From positions 1 through 25,517 of the forward strand of contig CAYWMP010000077.1 of assembly GCA_964459445.1 (NCBI GenBank): a stretch of DNA of 25,517 nt, given 5' to 3'. Positions 8,093 through 17,245 of this stretch are shown here, in pieces. Made by a program: the position numbers and the translations under genes. The stretch is from CAYWMP01 sp964459445. Its GTDB lineage: Bacteria > Desulfobacterota > DSM-4660 > Desulfatiglandales > HGW-15. The notes beneath the pieces were generated by a model. That model had not been told where the DNA came from and searched no databases. It saw only the letters and a program-made list of their open reading frames with translations. How positions within the stretch are numbered: position 1 is the stretch's first letter; every line of letters starts with the position of its first letter.

Positions 8093-10654
8093 ATGATCAC
8101 CCCTATCAAGACGCTGGACGTAAAACCGAAAATCCCCGAGTCCCTGCAGCCCATAAAGGCCCTGGCAGACAACCTGTGGTTTGTGTGGAACTATGACGCC
8201 CAGGATCTGTTCCGGCGGATGAGTCTGGATTTGTGGGAGGAGACGCAGAGGAATCCTGTCGAGCTGCTCTGTCACTTCAGCCAGCAGGATCTGGAAAAAC
8301 TGTCAAAAAACGAGGGATTTCTCGCCGATATGGAAAGGGTCAGACAAGAATTCGTTCGCTATATGTCTGAAAGCCTCCAATCGGTGAGCGTTGAAAAAGT
8401 CAATGGATCTATTCAAGTCGCCTATTTTACGGCGGAATGCGGCCTGGCGGACTGTCTGCCCATCTTTTCCGGGGGGCTGGGCATTCTTTCGGGGGATCAC
8501 CTGAAATCGGCAAGCGATTTGTGTCTGCCTATTGTCGGCATTTCACTAGCCTATCAAAAGGGCTATTTCAGGCAGTACATGCTCCAGGACGGATGGCAGA
8601 TGGAGAGATATCCCATCAATCAATTTACGACCATGCCCATGAAAGTGGTCGTGGATGATGATGGTCAACCTGTCAAAGTGTCTGTCGATCTGAAGGGCGA
8701 AGAGGTGAAGATCCGGGGCTGGCAAGTGAGTGTAGGGAGAACCCGACTCTACCTGCTGGACACGAACTTGAGGGAGAATTCGGCCTGGGCGAGGGATATC
8801 ACCTCGGAACTATACGGGGGAGATCGGGAAACGAGGATTCGTCAGGAGATCATCCTTGGCATCGGCGGTGTGAGGTTTCTGAAGGCCGTTGGCATCGAAC
8901 CGACCGTCTACCATATGAACGAGGGTCATTCAGCTTTCGCGGCCTATGAGCGCATACGAGAACTGAAAGAAGAGAGGGGATTCTCCTTTAACGAAGCGCT
9001 TGAGTACGTACGCGCCACAAACATCTTTACCACACACACCCCGGTTTCGGCCGGCATTGATCGGTTTTATCCGGACCTTGTAAGAACCTATCTGGAATCC
9101 TTTGCCAAATCCATGGGAATCAGTTTCGATGTCTTCATGGGCTTCGGAAGGCAAGACCCAAAAAAAAGAGAAGAAGAGTTCTCCATGGCTGTCCTGGCGC
9201 TCAGATTGTCCAATTGGAACAACGGCGTCAGCCGTCTCCATGCAAGTGTGAGCCGGAATATGTGGCAGGGAATCTGGCCCAAGACGCCCGAGATGGATCT
9301 GCCCATCGCTCACATTACCAACGGCGTACACATTCCTTCCTGGATCTCCAAAGGGATGGCCGAAATCTATGACCGGTATCTGGGACCCCGGTGGATTGAA
9401 GATCCGGATAATGTCAAGGTCTGGGAAAGAGTTGAAAAGATCCCGAACACGGAACTCTGGAGGACCCACGAGAGGTCCAGGGAAAGACTGGTCACCTTTG
9501 CCCGGAGAAGGCTGCGCGAGCAAATGGCCAAACGGGGTGTTGCAAGCAGAGACCTTGCCATCGCCGACGAAGTGCTGAACGCCGATGCCCTCACCATCGG
9601 TTTTGCCAGGAGGTTCGCCCCCTATAAAAGGGCTCATCTCGTCTTGAGCGACATCGCGAGATTGAAGAGGATCCTGACGGATGAAAGACGTCCGGTCCAA
9701 ATCATCTTTGCGGGCAAGGCCCATCCCCAGGACAACAAGGGAAAGGAGCTCATCAAGCAGATCGTTCAGATATGCACCAAAGAAGGACTTAGGCGTCATA
9801 TGGTGTTCCTCGAAGACTATGATATGAATGTCGCACGCCACATGCTCCAAGGTGTAGATGTCTGGCTTAACACCCCGCGACGCCCTCTTGAGGCCTGCGG
9901 GACCAGTGGCATGAAGGCAGTGGCAAACGGCGCCTTGCACCTCAGCGTCCTCGATGGATGGTGGGATGAAGGCTATGACAGGGAGATTGGGTGGGCCATT
10001 GGAAACGGTGAAGAATATGAGGACCATGATTTTCAAGACGATATCGAGAGCCATGCCCTTTACGACATTCTGGAAAAAGATGTCATTCCTCTTTTCTATG
10101 ACAGGGGTTCAGATGATCTCCCAAAGGGATGGTTGTCCATGGTGAAGGCCAGCCTTCACAGGCTCTGTCCGGCGTTCAATACGCACAGGATGGTCGAAGA
10201 GTATTGGGAGAAATTTTACGTTCCCGCAGCCGTTCAGGCACAGGAACTTTTGGAAAATGACGGTGCTGGATTGAAAAACCTTGCCACATGGCGAGAGCGG
10301 ATCATGTATAACTGGGGAAACGTGGCCATCCGGGACATTCGACTGGAAAACATCGCAGAAACTGAAGTGGGGGAAGCCTATCACATGGAGACGGAAATAT
10401 TTCTCGGAGAGCTCTCACCCGATGATGTCGTTGTTGAAGCCTACTGCGGCAAACTGGGTCCCGATGACCTGTATGTGGATCGCTTCACGAGTGTTATGAA
10501 ACCCGGGAGTTCTGCTGATCAGACTCATCAATACCGGGCCGACCTGCTTTTTGAAGAGGCCGGGCATTTCGGTTTGAATATCCGTATCACGCCCAATCAC
10601 CCCAACCCCGAAAGCCGCCACAGTATGGGGTTGGTCATTTGGGGTCAAAGTTGA
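8093..10654 (+). CDS. glgP: Alpha-glucan (glycogen/maltodextrin) phosphorylase, DUF3417 type
   Basis: Cytoplasmic GT35 enzyme that releases glucose-1-phosphate from alpha-1,4-glucans using pyridoxal phosphate. It has 853 residues. The N-terminal region (about 10-115) matches the DUF3417 extension of the bacterial/archaeal short-type phosphorylases, including ALADNLWFVWNYDAQDLFRR. The core shows YFTAECGLADCLPIFSGGLG, VYHMNEGHSAF, GFARRFAPYKRA, and the PLP site EACGTSGMKAVANGA with K608 as the Schiff-base lysine. The commoner motif is EASGTSGMKA, so a Cys replaces Ser two residues before the Thr. ATG 8093 has AAGGA about 11 nt upstream. Together with malQ and the GH57 enzyme it forms a complete glucan-mobilisation kit. 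The 3' end converges on the histidine kinase gene with only 23 bp between them and no obvious terminator. Confidence 0.94.
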   Translation: MITPIKTLDVKPKIPESLQPIKALADNLWFVWNYDAQDLFRRMSLDLWEETQRNPVELLCHFSQQDLEKLSKNEGFLADMERVRQEFVRYMSESLQSVSVEKVNGSIQVAYFTAECGLADCLPIFSGGLGILSGDHLKSASDLCLPIVGISLAYQKGYFRQYMLQDGWQMERYPINQFTTMPMKVVVDDDGQPVKVSVDLKGEEVKIRGWQVSVGRTRLYLLDTNLRENSAWARDITSELYGGDRETRIRQEIILGIGGVRFLKAVGIEPTVYHMNEGHSAFAAYERIRELKEERGFSFNEALEYVRATNIFTTHTPVSAGIDRFYPDLVRTYLESFAKSMGISFDVFMGFGRQDPKKREEEFSMAVLALRLSNWNNGVSRLHASVSRNMWQGIWPKTPEMDLPIAHITNGVHIPSWISKGMAEIYDRYLGPRWIEDPDNVKVWERVEKIPNTELWRTHERSRERLVTFARRRLREQMAKRGVASRDLAIADEVLNADALTIGFARRFAPYKRAHLVLSDIARLKRILTDERRPVQIIFAGKAHPQDNKGKELIKQIVQICTKEGLRRHMVFLEDYDMNVARHMLQGVDVWLNTPRRPLEACGTSGMKAVANGALHLSVLDGWWDEGYDREIGWAIGNGEEYEDHDFQDDIESHALYDILEKDVIPLFYDRGSDDLPKGWLSMVKASLHRLCPAFNTHRMVEEYWEKFYVPAAVQAQELLENDGAGLKNLATWRERIMYNWGNVAIRDIRLENIAETEVGEAYHMETEIFLGELSPDDVVVEAYCGKLGPDDLYVDRFTSVMKPGSSADQTHQYRADLLFEEAGHFGLNIRITPNHPNPESRHSMGLVIWGQS

Positions 10655-10677
10655 ACCTCGCGGTATGCCTCCCCATC

Positions 10678-13617
10678 CTATCGATCCAGTTCTGATCTCA
10701 CGGCTATGCCGATTTTTTCCAACAAATAGGGTTTTTTGATATAGGCCCCTGCTCCTAAATTTTGGGCTTCCTTGACGCGGTCCGTTTCTGAAAACCCGCT
10801 GACAATAATGGCCTTTTGTCCCGGATGGGCCTGGAGTATCCTTTTGTACGTATCCAGGCCATCGATTCCAGGATCCATGATCATATCCAAAACCAGGAGA
10901 TCCGCCTGATTGCTTTTCATGTAATCAACGGCCTCTTCCCCGCTTGTGACCGATGCAACGGCGTAACCCAGTCTTCTGAGCATTTCGCCCGCCACCAATC
11001 TTTGCTCTTCAACATCGTCTATGATCAGGATGGTTTCTCCCTTGCCGGAATAGTCTTCAGTGGTATTGAATCGACTGTCACGATCCATCTGTCTTCTGGT
11101 CGCCGGAATGAATAACCTAAAGGTTGTTTGCTTGCCTTCAGTGCTGTCCACGTCGATATAGCCTCTATGGTCCTTTATGGTTCCCCATACGACCGCCATG
11201 CCAAGGCCCGTTCCGCTCCTGCCCATCACCTTTTTGGTATAAAAGGGTTCGAAGATCCTTTCAATATCCTCTTGGGAAATGCCTACTCCCGTATCCGTTA
11301 TGGAGAGGATCACATAATCTCCTTCTTCCACATCATCGTACCCTCTGATAGACCGGTCGATATAGCGGTTTTCCGTTTCTACGCATATCTTCCCCTTTTG
11401 GGGCATCGCTTCAAAGGCGTTCGACACAAGATTCGTGACGGTTTTTGACAGCTGGATGTGTGAGCCCGTAATATTCATGAGCTCTTGGTCCAGATCAACC
11501 TCCACCTGGACATAGGGGTAAAACGTCCTCATTTTTCGATATTCCGGGCTTTTCAGATACTCATTGATGATGGTGTTTAGATTCACAATCTCTTCTGCTT
11601 CGACGCCGCTTCTTGCCAAGGTCAGGAGGTCCTGCACTATGGAGGCCGCCTTTTCGCCTGATTTTTGTATGGTCATCAGGGGCTTTCGTAAAGGGCTGTC
11701 CTCGGGTTGCTCCATGAGCAGCAATTCGGGATAACCAACGAGTCCGGCCAATATATTGTTGAGATCATGGGCCACGCCGCCGGCGAGCATGCCTATGGCT
11801 TCCATCTTTTTGGCCCGCTGGAGTTTGGTCTCGAGAATCCTTTTCTCATCCTCCGCCAATTTGCGTTGTGTGATATCCTGCACGGCACCATAAATGTATG
11901 TCACGCGTCCCAGCTCTTCGTCCCAGACCGGCCGAGCATAGTTCCGCATCCAAAGCACCTTTCCATCCTTTGCCACGATCCGGTATTCCCCAATATCCGG
12001 TTTTCCTGACAGGAGAACCTCCAGTTGTTTTCTGGGAATGGAGATATCATCCGGATGGATAAGGTTTTCCCAACCTCCCCTTTTTTGCAGATCCTCAATT
12101 GAAAAACCCGTGATGCGCTCAAGCGCCCCAATAACCCACTCGTTGACAATATTGTTATCAGGCTCCACCCGAAACCCATAAGCGAAATCGGATATGATCT
12201 CCGATATGGAACGATATCGCTCTTCACTGTTCCGAAGGGTTTCTTCCGCCTTTTTTCGTTCCGTCACATCTCTTGCGACAGCGATGACAAAATGTTTGTT
12301 GCCGAAGAGCGCGCTGGAGAGGGAGATCTCCATTGGAAACATGCTGCCGTCACTTCGCTGTCCGGGCAGCTCCAGTATTCGACCAATGGCCTTTCGGGGC
12401 GTGCCTTCGGTGAAATAGCTTCTCACATATTCTTGGTGGCGTTTTCTGTATTCGGGGGGCATAAGATCATTGAGGGATTTCCCGATCATGACTTCCCTGC
12501 GCTGCTTAAACATCTCTTCTGCAGCAGGATTAAAGAGCGTTATGGAACCCTTTTCATCAATGGCTATGATGGCTTCATTGGTTGCGTTGATGACGGTTCG
12601 GAGAATATTCTCGCTTTCCTGAAGCGCTTCTTCTACGTCTTGCCTTTTATGGATTTCATCGCTTGCCTTCCTGTAAAGGAAAAAGACTGCCGAACCCACA
12701 AGAAGGCAGAATGCCAGGAAGATATTTCCTGTGGTTTTGATGAATGGTTTGGATAAGGCGGTCTTGATTTCATCGAGGTCGGCAAGGTAGTAGACCATCC
12801 AGCCGGGATACATTTGAATGGCCGCTTTTTGAATCCAATACTCATGCCCCTTTGGATCGATCGCCAGGTTATGCCCTTTCCTCTTAAGACCAATCCAATC
12901 CCATGGGCCGTTTCCGAACTGACGGGACCGCATGATTTCCTGTTTCTGTTCGGAGTAGGCCTTCCAAAGGAGTTTGAAGAGCCAATCTTTGCGATTTGAG
13001 GCGAAAATGACGCCATTGGGATCTGAGAGTATCCAAGTGCCGGTATAGGATTCGCTGAGCTCCATTTCCAGCGGTTCGATGGAGGCCTTTATGACCACAA
13101 CGCCGATTGGACGGCCTTTCTCGGTGACGGCATGACTGTAGTATATGCCTCTTTTCTTTGAGGTCACGCCCAATGCCATATAAATGGCAGGGATTCCGTG
13201 AATTGCCTGCTGGAAATAGGGCCGGAAAGAATAGTTTTTGTTCACAAAACTGGTCTCTGTGTTTCTATTGGTTGAGGCCAAAGTGGTTCCATTTTCATCC
13301 ATGAGATAACAGACACTGGCCTCCAAAGAATCCCGAAATTGGTCCAGGACATAGTCAACCTCCTCCAGGGATCGCTCATCTTTGTGCCGGAGGGCCTGCT
13401 TTGTTTCCTCAAGTCCCCCCAATATCTTCACCGCCCTGATATTTTCGGAGAGCAGGGCTGTAATCCGGCTCTTGATCCCAAGGGTGCCTGTCAAAACTTG
13501 TCTCTTGGCCTCCTTCAACGCGGACGTCTTCATATCCGAGATATGAAGGAAGCCCCCAATGGCCGCAAAAAGGAAAGCCATTAGAGCCAAAAGGAGTAAA
13601 ATCGCGCGAAGTTTCAT
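10678..13617 (-). CDS. Membrane hybrid sensor histidine kinase (Cache-PAS-PAS-HK-REC)
   Basis: A 979-residue two-component sensor. A first membrane helix (about 5-24) and a second (about 297-315) bracket an extracytoplasmic sensor of some 270 residues. This looks like a double-Cache domain, with motifs such as YLMDENGTTLASTN and SFRPYFQQAIHG typical of small-molecule ligand sensing. Two PAS domains follow (about 335-455 and 465-588). The kinase core has H617 in LAGGVAHDLNN, an N-box at NLVSNAFEA (N733), DTGVGI (775-780) and GTGLGMAVV. A receiver at about 860-979 has acidic residues near D867/D868, phosphoacceptor D911 and K962 in IKKP. The ATG has AAGGA about 11 nt upstream. A receiver at the C-terminus implies relay through a separate HPt protein or internal phosphate control. 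No response regulator is adjacent, so the target is unknown. Confidence 0.93.
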   Translation of the reverse strand: MKLRAILLLLALMAFLFAAIGGFLHISDMKTSALKEAKRQVLTGTLGIKSRITALLSENIRAVKILGGLEETKQALRHKDERSLEEVDYVLDQFRDSLEASVCYLMDENGTTLASTNRNTETSFVNKNYSFRPYFQQAIHGIPAIYMALGVTSKKRGIYYSHAVTEKGRPIGVVVIKASIEPLEMELSESYTGTWILSDPNGVIFASNRKDWLFKLLWKAYSEQKQEIMRSRQFGNGPWDWIGLKRKGHNLAIDPKGHEYWIQKAAIQMYPGWMVYYLADLDEIKTALSKPFIKTTGNIFLAFCLLVGSAVFFLYRKASDEIHKRQDVEEALQESENILRTVINATNEAIIAIDEKGSITLFNPAAEEMFKQRREVMIGKSLNDLMPPEYRKRHQEYVRSYFTEGTPRKAIGRILELPGQRSDGSMFPMEISLSSALFGNKHFVIAVARDVTERKKAEETLRNSEERYRSISEIISDFAYGFRVEPDNNIVNEWVIGALERITGFSIEDLQKRGGWENLIHPDDISIPRKQLEVLLSGKPDIGEYRIVAKDGKVLWMRNYARPVWDEELGRVTYIYGAVQDITQRKLAEDEKRILETKLQRAKKMEAIGMLAGGVAHDLNNILAGLVGYPELLLMEQPEDSPLRKPLMTIQKSGEKAASIVQDLLTLARSGVEAEEIVNLNTIINEYLKSPEYRKMRTFYPYVQVEVDLDQELMNITGSHIQLSKTVTNLVSNAFEAMPQKGKICVETENRYIDRSIRGYDDVEEGDYVILSITDTGVGISQEDIERIFEPFYTKKVMGRSGTGLGMAVVWGTIKDHRGYIDVDSTEGKQTTFRLFIPATRRQMDRDSRFNTTEDYSGKGETILIIDDVEEQRLVAGEMLRRLGYAVASVTSGEEAVDYMKSNQADLLVLDMIMDPGIDGLDTYKRILQAHPGQKAIIVSGFSETDRVKEAQNLGAGAYIKKPYLLEKIGIAVRSELDR

Positions 13618-14018
13618 TAAGATTTATTTCCTTAGATCAATTAGGTTAAATTTTGCAACATCTCGACCAGATGAAACAATAGGTGGAATCGATGAAGCGG
13701 CCGGCTTTGCAAAGGCAAAGAATTTCTGCCTCCCGCATTATGGAGCCCCACGGGCAAGCCCTCCAGAGGCGGCAAGCCCATGGTCTTCTGCGAAGGCGGA
13801 TGAAAAGGCCCTTTTATCCAATGATTAATTCTTGCAATCAGCATGCCCGTGTTCGTTCTAACTCAGGTATCGTAAATTAACATGCTGTTTTTATTGTATT
13901 TATATTGTGAGAAATCATGTCCGCAATTATTACTCATGCCCTTGAAAATCATGATCGTTTTGAAATTTTCCATCTTTTCTGACTAATTTTTGCTCCTTTT
14001 GAAAGGGACTATTGTGCC

Positions 14019-14047
14019 TTGCAAAACCCTGCTGTGAAGCTTATATT
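14019..14047 (+). promoter_or_regulatory. Putative sigma-70 promoter for the MoxR/TraB-like operon
   Basis: TTGCAA at 14019-14024 and TATATT at 14042-14047 are separated by 17 nt, each box four or five matches to the consensus. Transcription would begin near 14055, giving a leader of about 75 nt before the MoxR gene. The leader would include the solitary MITE-like end. Predicted by eye only. Confidence 0.4.
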
Positions 14048-14090
14048 GTTCAGTGTTCTGTTCCCGGAAAGGCCAAGAAGTTCCGTTATT

Positions 14091-14109
14091 TAGTGTCTAT
14101 CCAGAAATC
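14091..14109 (+). repeat. Solitary MITE-like terminal repeat
   Basis: TAGTGTCTATCCAGAAATC matches 17 of 19 positions of the terminal inverted repeat of the MITE at 20868-21012 (right end read on the - strand). No partner end is visible within several hundred bp, and the inner sequence differs from that MITE. It is either a decayed element or an insertion scar, and it ends 20 nt before the MoxR start codon. Confidence 0.55.
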
Positions 14110-14129
14110 TTTGAAGAGGATAAAAAACA

Positions 14130-14993
14130 ATGGAAAGTGTAACCATAGATGATGTCGAACTGTTTCTGATACAACCGGATGATGTCCCCATGGTTTGGGT
14201 GGGGCAGGAGGAACTTGTCACTCAGGTCCTCGCTGCCTGGATGGTGGTTGGCGACGATGATCTCCCCTTAAATCCGAGGCTGGTCGGAAAGCCCGGTGTT
14301 GGCAAGACAACGCTGGCCTACCATTCAGGCTGTGTTTTGAAAAAACCGGTATACCTGTTTCAAGCAACCATGGATACCAGGCCCGAAGATCTGATCCTGA
14401 CGCCGGTGATATCGGAGGCAGGCAAGATCAGATATATGGCAAGCTCTATCGTGTCCGCCATGATTAAGGGCGGCGTGGCCATCATCGACGAAGGAAACAG
14501 GATGAGCGAAAAAAGTTGGGCATCCTTGGCGCCTCTCATGGATAGCAGACGGTACGTGGAATCCGTGGTGGCGGGTATAAAGATAAAAGCCCATCCTGAT
14601 TTCCGTTTGGCAACCACCATGAACGACGATGCCAGCACATTCGAGCTGCCGGATTATATCGATTCCAGGCTTCAGCCTCGCATTTTCATTGATTTCCCCG
14701 AGCGGGATGAAGAGTTGTTGATATTGAAGACCAATCTGCCCTTTGCCGATGAGGAAGTCCTCGACTATGTGGTGGATTTTCTCCAGGCTGCCCATGAGGC
14801 GGATGAGCGCTATTCAGCGCGAGACGGCATCAACATCGCCCGTTACGCCATTAAAAGGCTTGTGGAAAGTGGCGAGCGTTTATCTTCCGATGAACGAAAA
14901 GAGAAAATCTCCTTCTATATGAAGGAAGCTGCATCCATGATTCTTGACGCAACGGCGGCGGAGTACTTCGGGGAGATTGTAGACGACCAATAG
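14130..14993 (+). CDS. MoxR-type AAA+ ATPase
   Basis: A 287-residue AAA+ ATPase of the MoxR branch, cytoplasmic chaperone-like motors that usually act with a von Willebrand A (vWA) partner. Walker A is GKPGVGKT at 53-60, Walker B is GVAIIDEG at 115-122, sensor 1 is ATTMND with N165, and R180/R184 in IDSRLQPR are arginine-finger candidates. The IDEGNRM stretch after Walker B and the ELPDYIDSRL segment fit the MoxR family. The start has GAGG about 12 nt upstream. It is followed after 27 bp by the TraB/DUF5682-like gene, so the two are almost certainly cotranscribed and functionally linked. No vWA protein is found in the window, which is unusual for MoxR loci. Family assignment is confident; biological role unknown. 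Confidence 0.88.
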   Translation: MESVTIDDVELFLIQPDDVPMVWVGQEELVTQVLAAWMVVGDDDLPLNPRLVGKPGVGKTTLAYHSGCVLKKPVYLFQATMDTRPEDLILTPVISEAGKIRYMASSIVSAMIKGGVAIIDEGNRMSEKSWASLAPLMDSRRYVESVVAGIKIKAHPDFRLATTMNDDASTFELPDYIDSRLQPRIFIDFPERDEELLILKTNLPFADEEVLDYVVDFLQAAHEADERYSARDGINIARYAIKRLVESGERLSSDERKEKISFYMKEAASMILDATAAEYFGEIVDDQ

Positions 14994-15020
14994 CAACCTG
15001 CATGACATTTTCATTCTATT

Positions 15021-16907
15021 ATGACTACTGACCGACAGCACAAAAAACAACAGACAACGAACAACAGTTTTCCATCTCTGAAATCGATGGAGGACTATAG
15101 AATCGAATGGGAAAATGTACGCATCGTTCCCATCCTTCACAACAGGATGGAATTCGCCCTCGAAGTCATGCAACAATTTAAAGACTTCGATCCCGATCAT
15201 GTGGCTGTTGAATATCCCTCCACACTAAAGGATAAAATCCTTCAAGCCGTCAAAAGGCTTCCTCTCCTTTCTGTGGTTCATTACGAGGAAAGCGACGATA
15301 CTTTTATGTATCTTCCTATCGAACCTACTGATGGGGTGGTCGAGGTCTTAAGGTTGGCACTTTCCACCAGCACGCCGGTTCATTTCATTGATCGCGACAC
15401 CGAAGGCTACCCCCTGGACAGATTCCCCATGCCGGACCCCTATGCCTTGACCAAAGTCGGCCATTTTATGTTCTGTCAGGCCTATCTTCATACCAGCCGT
15501 GATGCCCCGCGCCCGCTCGAAGACACCCTGCGGGAAAAGACCATGGCCTATCATCTTCAACAGATCAGCCGGCAAGGGAATAAAGTCCTTTTCGTATGCG
15601 GCCTCTATCATCTTCCCGGCATCCTGGGGATGCTTGGGCAACCCCAAACCCAGGTGATTGGGCGTCGGACGAGAAAAGGCATCGGACTTGCCCACCTTCA
15701 CGAAGTTTCGAGCAGGGAGGTGATGACGGAACCGCCTTTTCTTGCGGCTGAATACGAGCAATCAAGATCGCAGGAGGGCAAAGGTGAGCTCGATCGCCTT
15801 GAAGCACAAAACCGCCTAATCAGCATGGCCAGGCGCAGTTACTGGAAAAACGACAAGGAGGAATTAACACCGATCCAGGTGAAAATCCTCCACAAATTTG
15901 CCAGGAACTACGCTTTGATTACCGGAAACCTTGTGCCCAATTTCTATCAGCTTATTGTAGCGGGACGCGGAGCGGTGGACGATAATTTTGCCTATGAATT
16001 ATGGGATAAAGGAAGTGAATACCCATGGCAGACTGAAGAACCCGGATTGCCGATTATGCGTCTCAGGGGAGAAGATCTCTTTCTCGATCATAAGAGAATA
16101 AGATTTCATCGAAGGCTTAAGACCTTTCGCAGAAGGCTCATTTCCGTTCCTGTGAAAGAGAAAAAACGAGAAAGAACGCCGGGAGAATGGAAAAAGGACT
16201 TTGGCCAGTTCTATATTTGTTCCTATCCACCCGAGGACGTGGTTGTTGAAGGGTACGGTCAATATCTTCAAAAAAAAGCCCTTGAAATCAAATCCGAAGA
16301 AAACACACGGATTGTGCCTTTCCTGAGTTCATTGATGGACGGGATCGATATCAGAGAAACCATAAGGGATTGGCACAACGGAAAGATCTACGTCAATGAA
16401 ACCAGACCGTTGCGGGGCAGGGTCGGATCTGTTGTGATCATCTTTGATCAGGATCAAGCCGATAAGGGCGTAAGAGAAGTTTTCCCCTGGAAGGTTACAT
16501 GGCTCGGAGAGCATGACCAGGAATCGGACATGTCCTTTTACAGCACCCCCGCCGGGGAGGTCATGGACGGCCCCGGCATTTCCAGATGCCAGTATGGCGG
16601 GTTCATGCTCACTTACCCGCCCCTTAGGGTGTACGATATCTGGAAAGACCCATTCTTTGCGATGGCCCGTAATAAACCGGAAAGGTTGCTCATGGCCGCG
16701 ATCGACTACAGCCTCGAAAAGCACGTGGTCTATGTGGCGGCTAATCCTCCCTCCGGTTGGTGCCAAAGTATGGCAGCGAAACTGGGGAAAAAGATTATAT
16801 ACCTGCCCATCGGCATTTTTTCGCCTGTCACCCTCAAAAAAATCCGTCAATTCCACGTCCTGGACGGCCATCACGTTCGGAAATACGCGAAACAATACAT
16901 TCACTAG
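15021..16907 (+). CDS. TraB/DUF5682-like protein, partner of the MoxR ATPase
   Basis: A 628-residue protein with no signal peptide or membrane helix. The N-terminal 205 residues show the pattern of the TraB/ChaN/EreA-like fold: VRIVPILHNR (H40), PDHVAVEYP (E64), LREKTMAYHL (R171, E172) and VLFVCGLYHL (H197). This is the arrangement seen in DUF5682 proteins, which are commonly encoded beside MoxR ATPases. The remaining 420 residues are unrecognised; they contain a basic patch at about 365-390 (HRRLKTFRRRLISVPVKEKK) and conserved-looking GYGQYLQKKAL and GPGISRCQYGGF segments. The start is uncertain: ATG 15021 lacks a ribosome site and its first 22 residues are low complexity; ATG 15087 would start at MEDYRIEW just before the conserved part. 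Fold assignment is inference from motifs. Transcription probably ends at the hairpin at 16926. Confidence 0.72.
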   Translation: MTTDRQHKKQQTTNNSFPSLKSMEDYRIEWENVRIVPILHNRMEFALEVMQQFKDFDPDHVAVEYPSTLKDKILQAVKRLPLLSVVHYEESDDTFMYLPIEPTDGVVEVLRLALSTSTPVHFIDRDTEGYPLDRFPMPDPYALTKVGHFMFCQAYLHTSRDAPRPLEDTLREKTMAYHLQQISRQGNKVLFVCGLYHLPGILGMLGQPQTQVIGRRTRKGIGLAHLHEVSSREVMTEPPFLAAEYEQSRSQEGKGELDRLEAQNRLISMARRSYWKNDKEELTPIQVKILHKFARNYALITGNLVPNFYQLIVAGRGAVDDNFAYELWDKGSEYPWQTEEPGLPIMRLRGEDLFLDHKRIRFHRRLKTFRRRLISVPVKEKKRERTPGEWKKDFGQFYICSYPPEDVVVEGYGQYLQKKALEIKSEENTRIVPFLSSLMDGIDIRETIRDWHNGKIYVNETRPLRGRVGSVVIIFDQDQADKGVREVFPWKVTWLGEHDQESDMSFYSTPAGEVMDGPGISRCQYGGFMLTYPPLRVYDIWKDPFFAMARNKPERLLMAAIDYSLEKHVVYVAANPPSGWCQSMAAKLGKKIIYLPIGIFSPVTLKKIRQFHVLDGHHVRKYAKQYIH

Positions 16908-16925
16908 GCAGTTGACATAAGGCAA

Positions 16926-16942
16926 TCCCGCATTTTGCGGGA
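16926..16942 (+). terminator. Probable terminator hairpin after the TraB-like gene
   Basis: A perfect 7-bp stem TCCCGCA / TGCGGGA with a 3-nt TTT loop lies 18 nt after the stop codon. No T-run follows, so it is either a factor-assisted terminator or an mRNA 3'-end stabiliser. Confidence 0.5.
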
Positions 16943-16989
16943 CCGCTAACTGCCGACTGTGCTATAAAGAAACCGTTCAAGGCATCATT

Positions 16990-17193
16990 GAAATTCCAAA
17001 TCCCAAGCACCAAATTACAAATAAATCTCAAATTCCAAATACGAATCCATCCCGCGTAGCATGCTACTGCGGAGGACGGGTGACCAAAACAAAAAAGCAT
17101 GAAGAACAAACGCCGACCTGCTCTGGTTTGTCATTTCGAATTTTGGTCATTGGAGTTTATTTGTTATTTGGGATTTGTTGTTTGGGATTTCCA
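16990..17193. repeat. Long imperfect inverted repeat, MITE-like
   Basis: The left arm (16990-17045, containing CCAAATCCCAAGCACCAAAT and ACAAATAAA) is the imperfect reverse complement of the right arm (about 17131-17193, containing TTATTTGTTATTTGGGAT and GGGATTTCC). The core between them is about 85 bp and includes the small palindrome GTAGCATGCTAC (17056-17067). Similar CCAAAT-rich inverted repeats are a familiar kind of intergenic repeat in deltaproteobacterial genomes (recalled, not searched). The stretch 17220-17260 that follows is rich in ACTGCC/GTCTAC motifs. Confidence 0.55.
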
Positions 17194-17245
17194 CTAATTC
17201 AATCACGCCGTCCCATCGTTATGCTGACTGCCCACTGTCTACCGT

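Larger units (their letters stand above)
13618..14129. other. Non-coding gap upstream of the MoxR/TraB-like pair
   Basis: This 512-bp region lies between divergent genes. Positions 13680-13830 are GC-rich with short direct motifs (GGCAAGCCC/GGGCAAGCCC) and weak open frames that I do not consider coding. Positions 13840-14100 are AT-rich and hold a good promoter candidate (14019-14047) and a solitary copy of the MITE terminal sequence (14091-14109), listed separately. Confidence 0.5.

Noticed and set aside
8930..10054. Long reverse-strand open frame inside glgP
   Set aside because: It lies wholly opposite the strongly conserved phosphorylase frame and its translation shows no known motif.
13559..13880. 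Short open frames on both strands upstream of the membrane kinase
   Set aside because: Overlapping frames of 65-89 codons without ribosome sites, recognisable motifs or protein-like composition.
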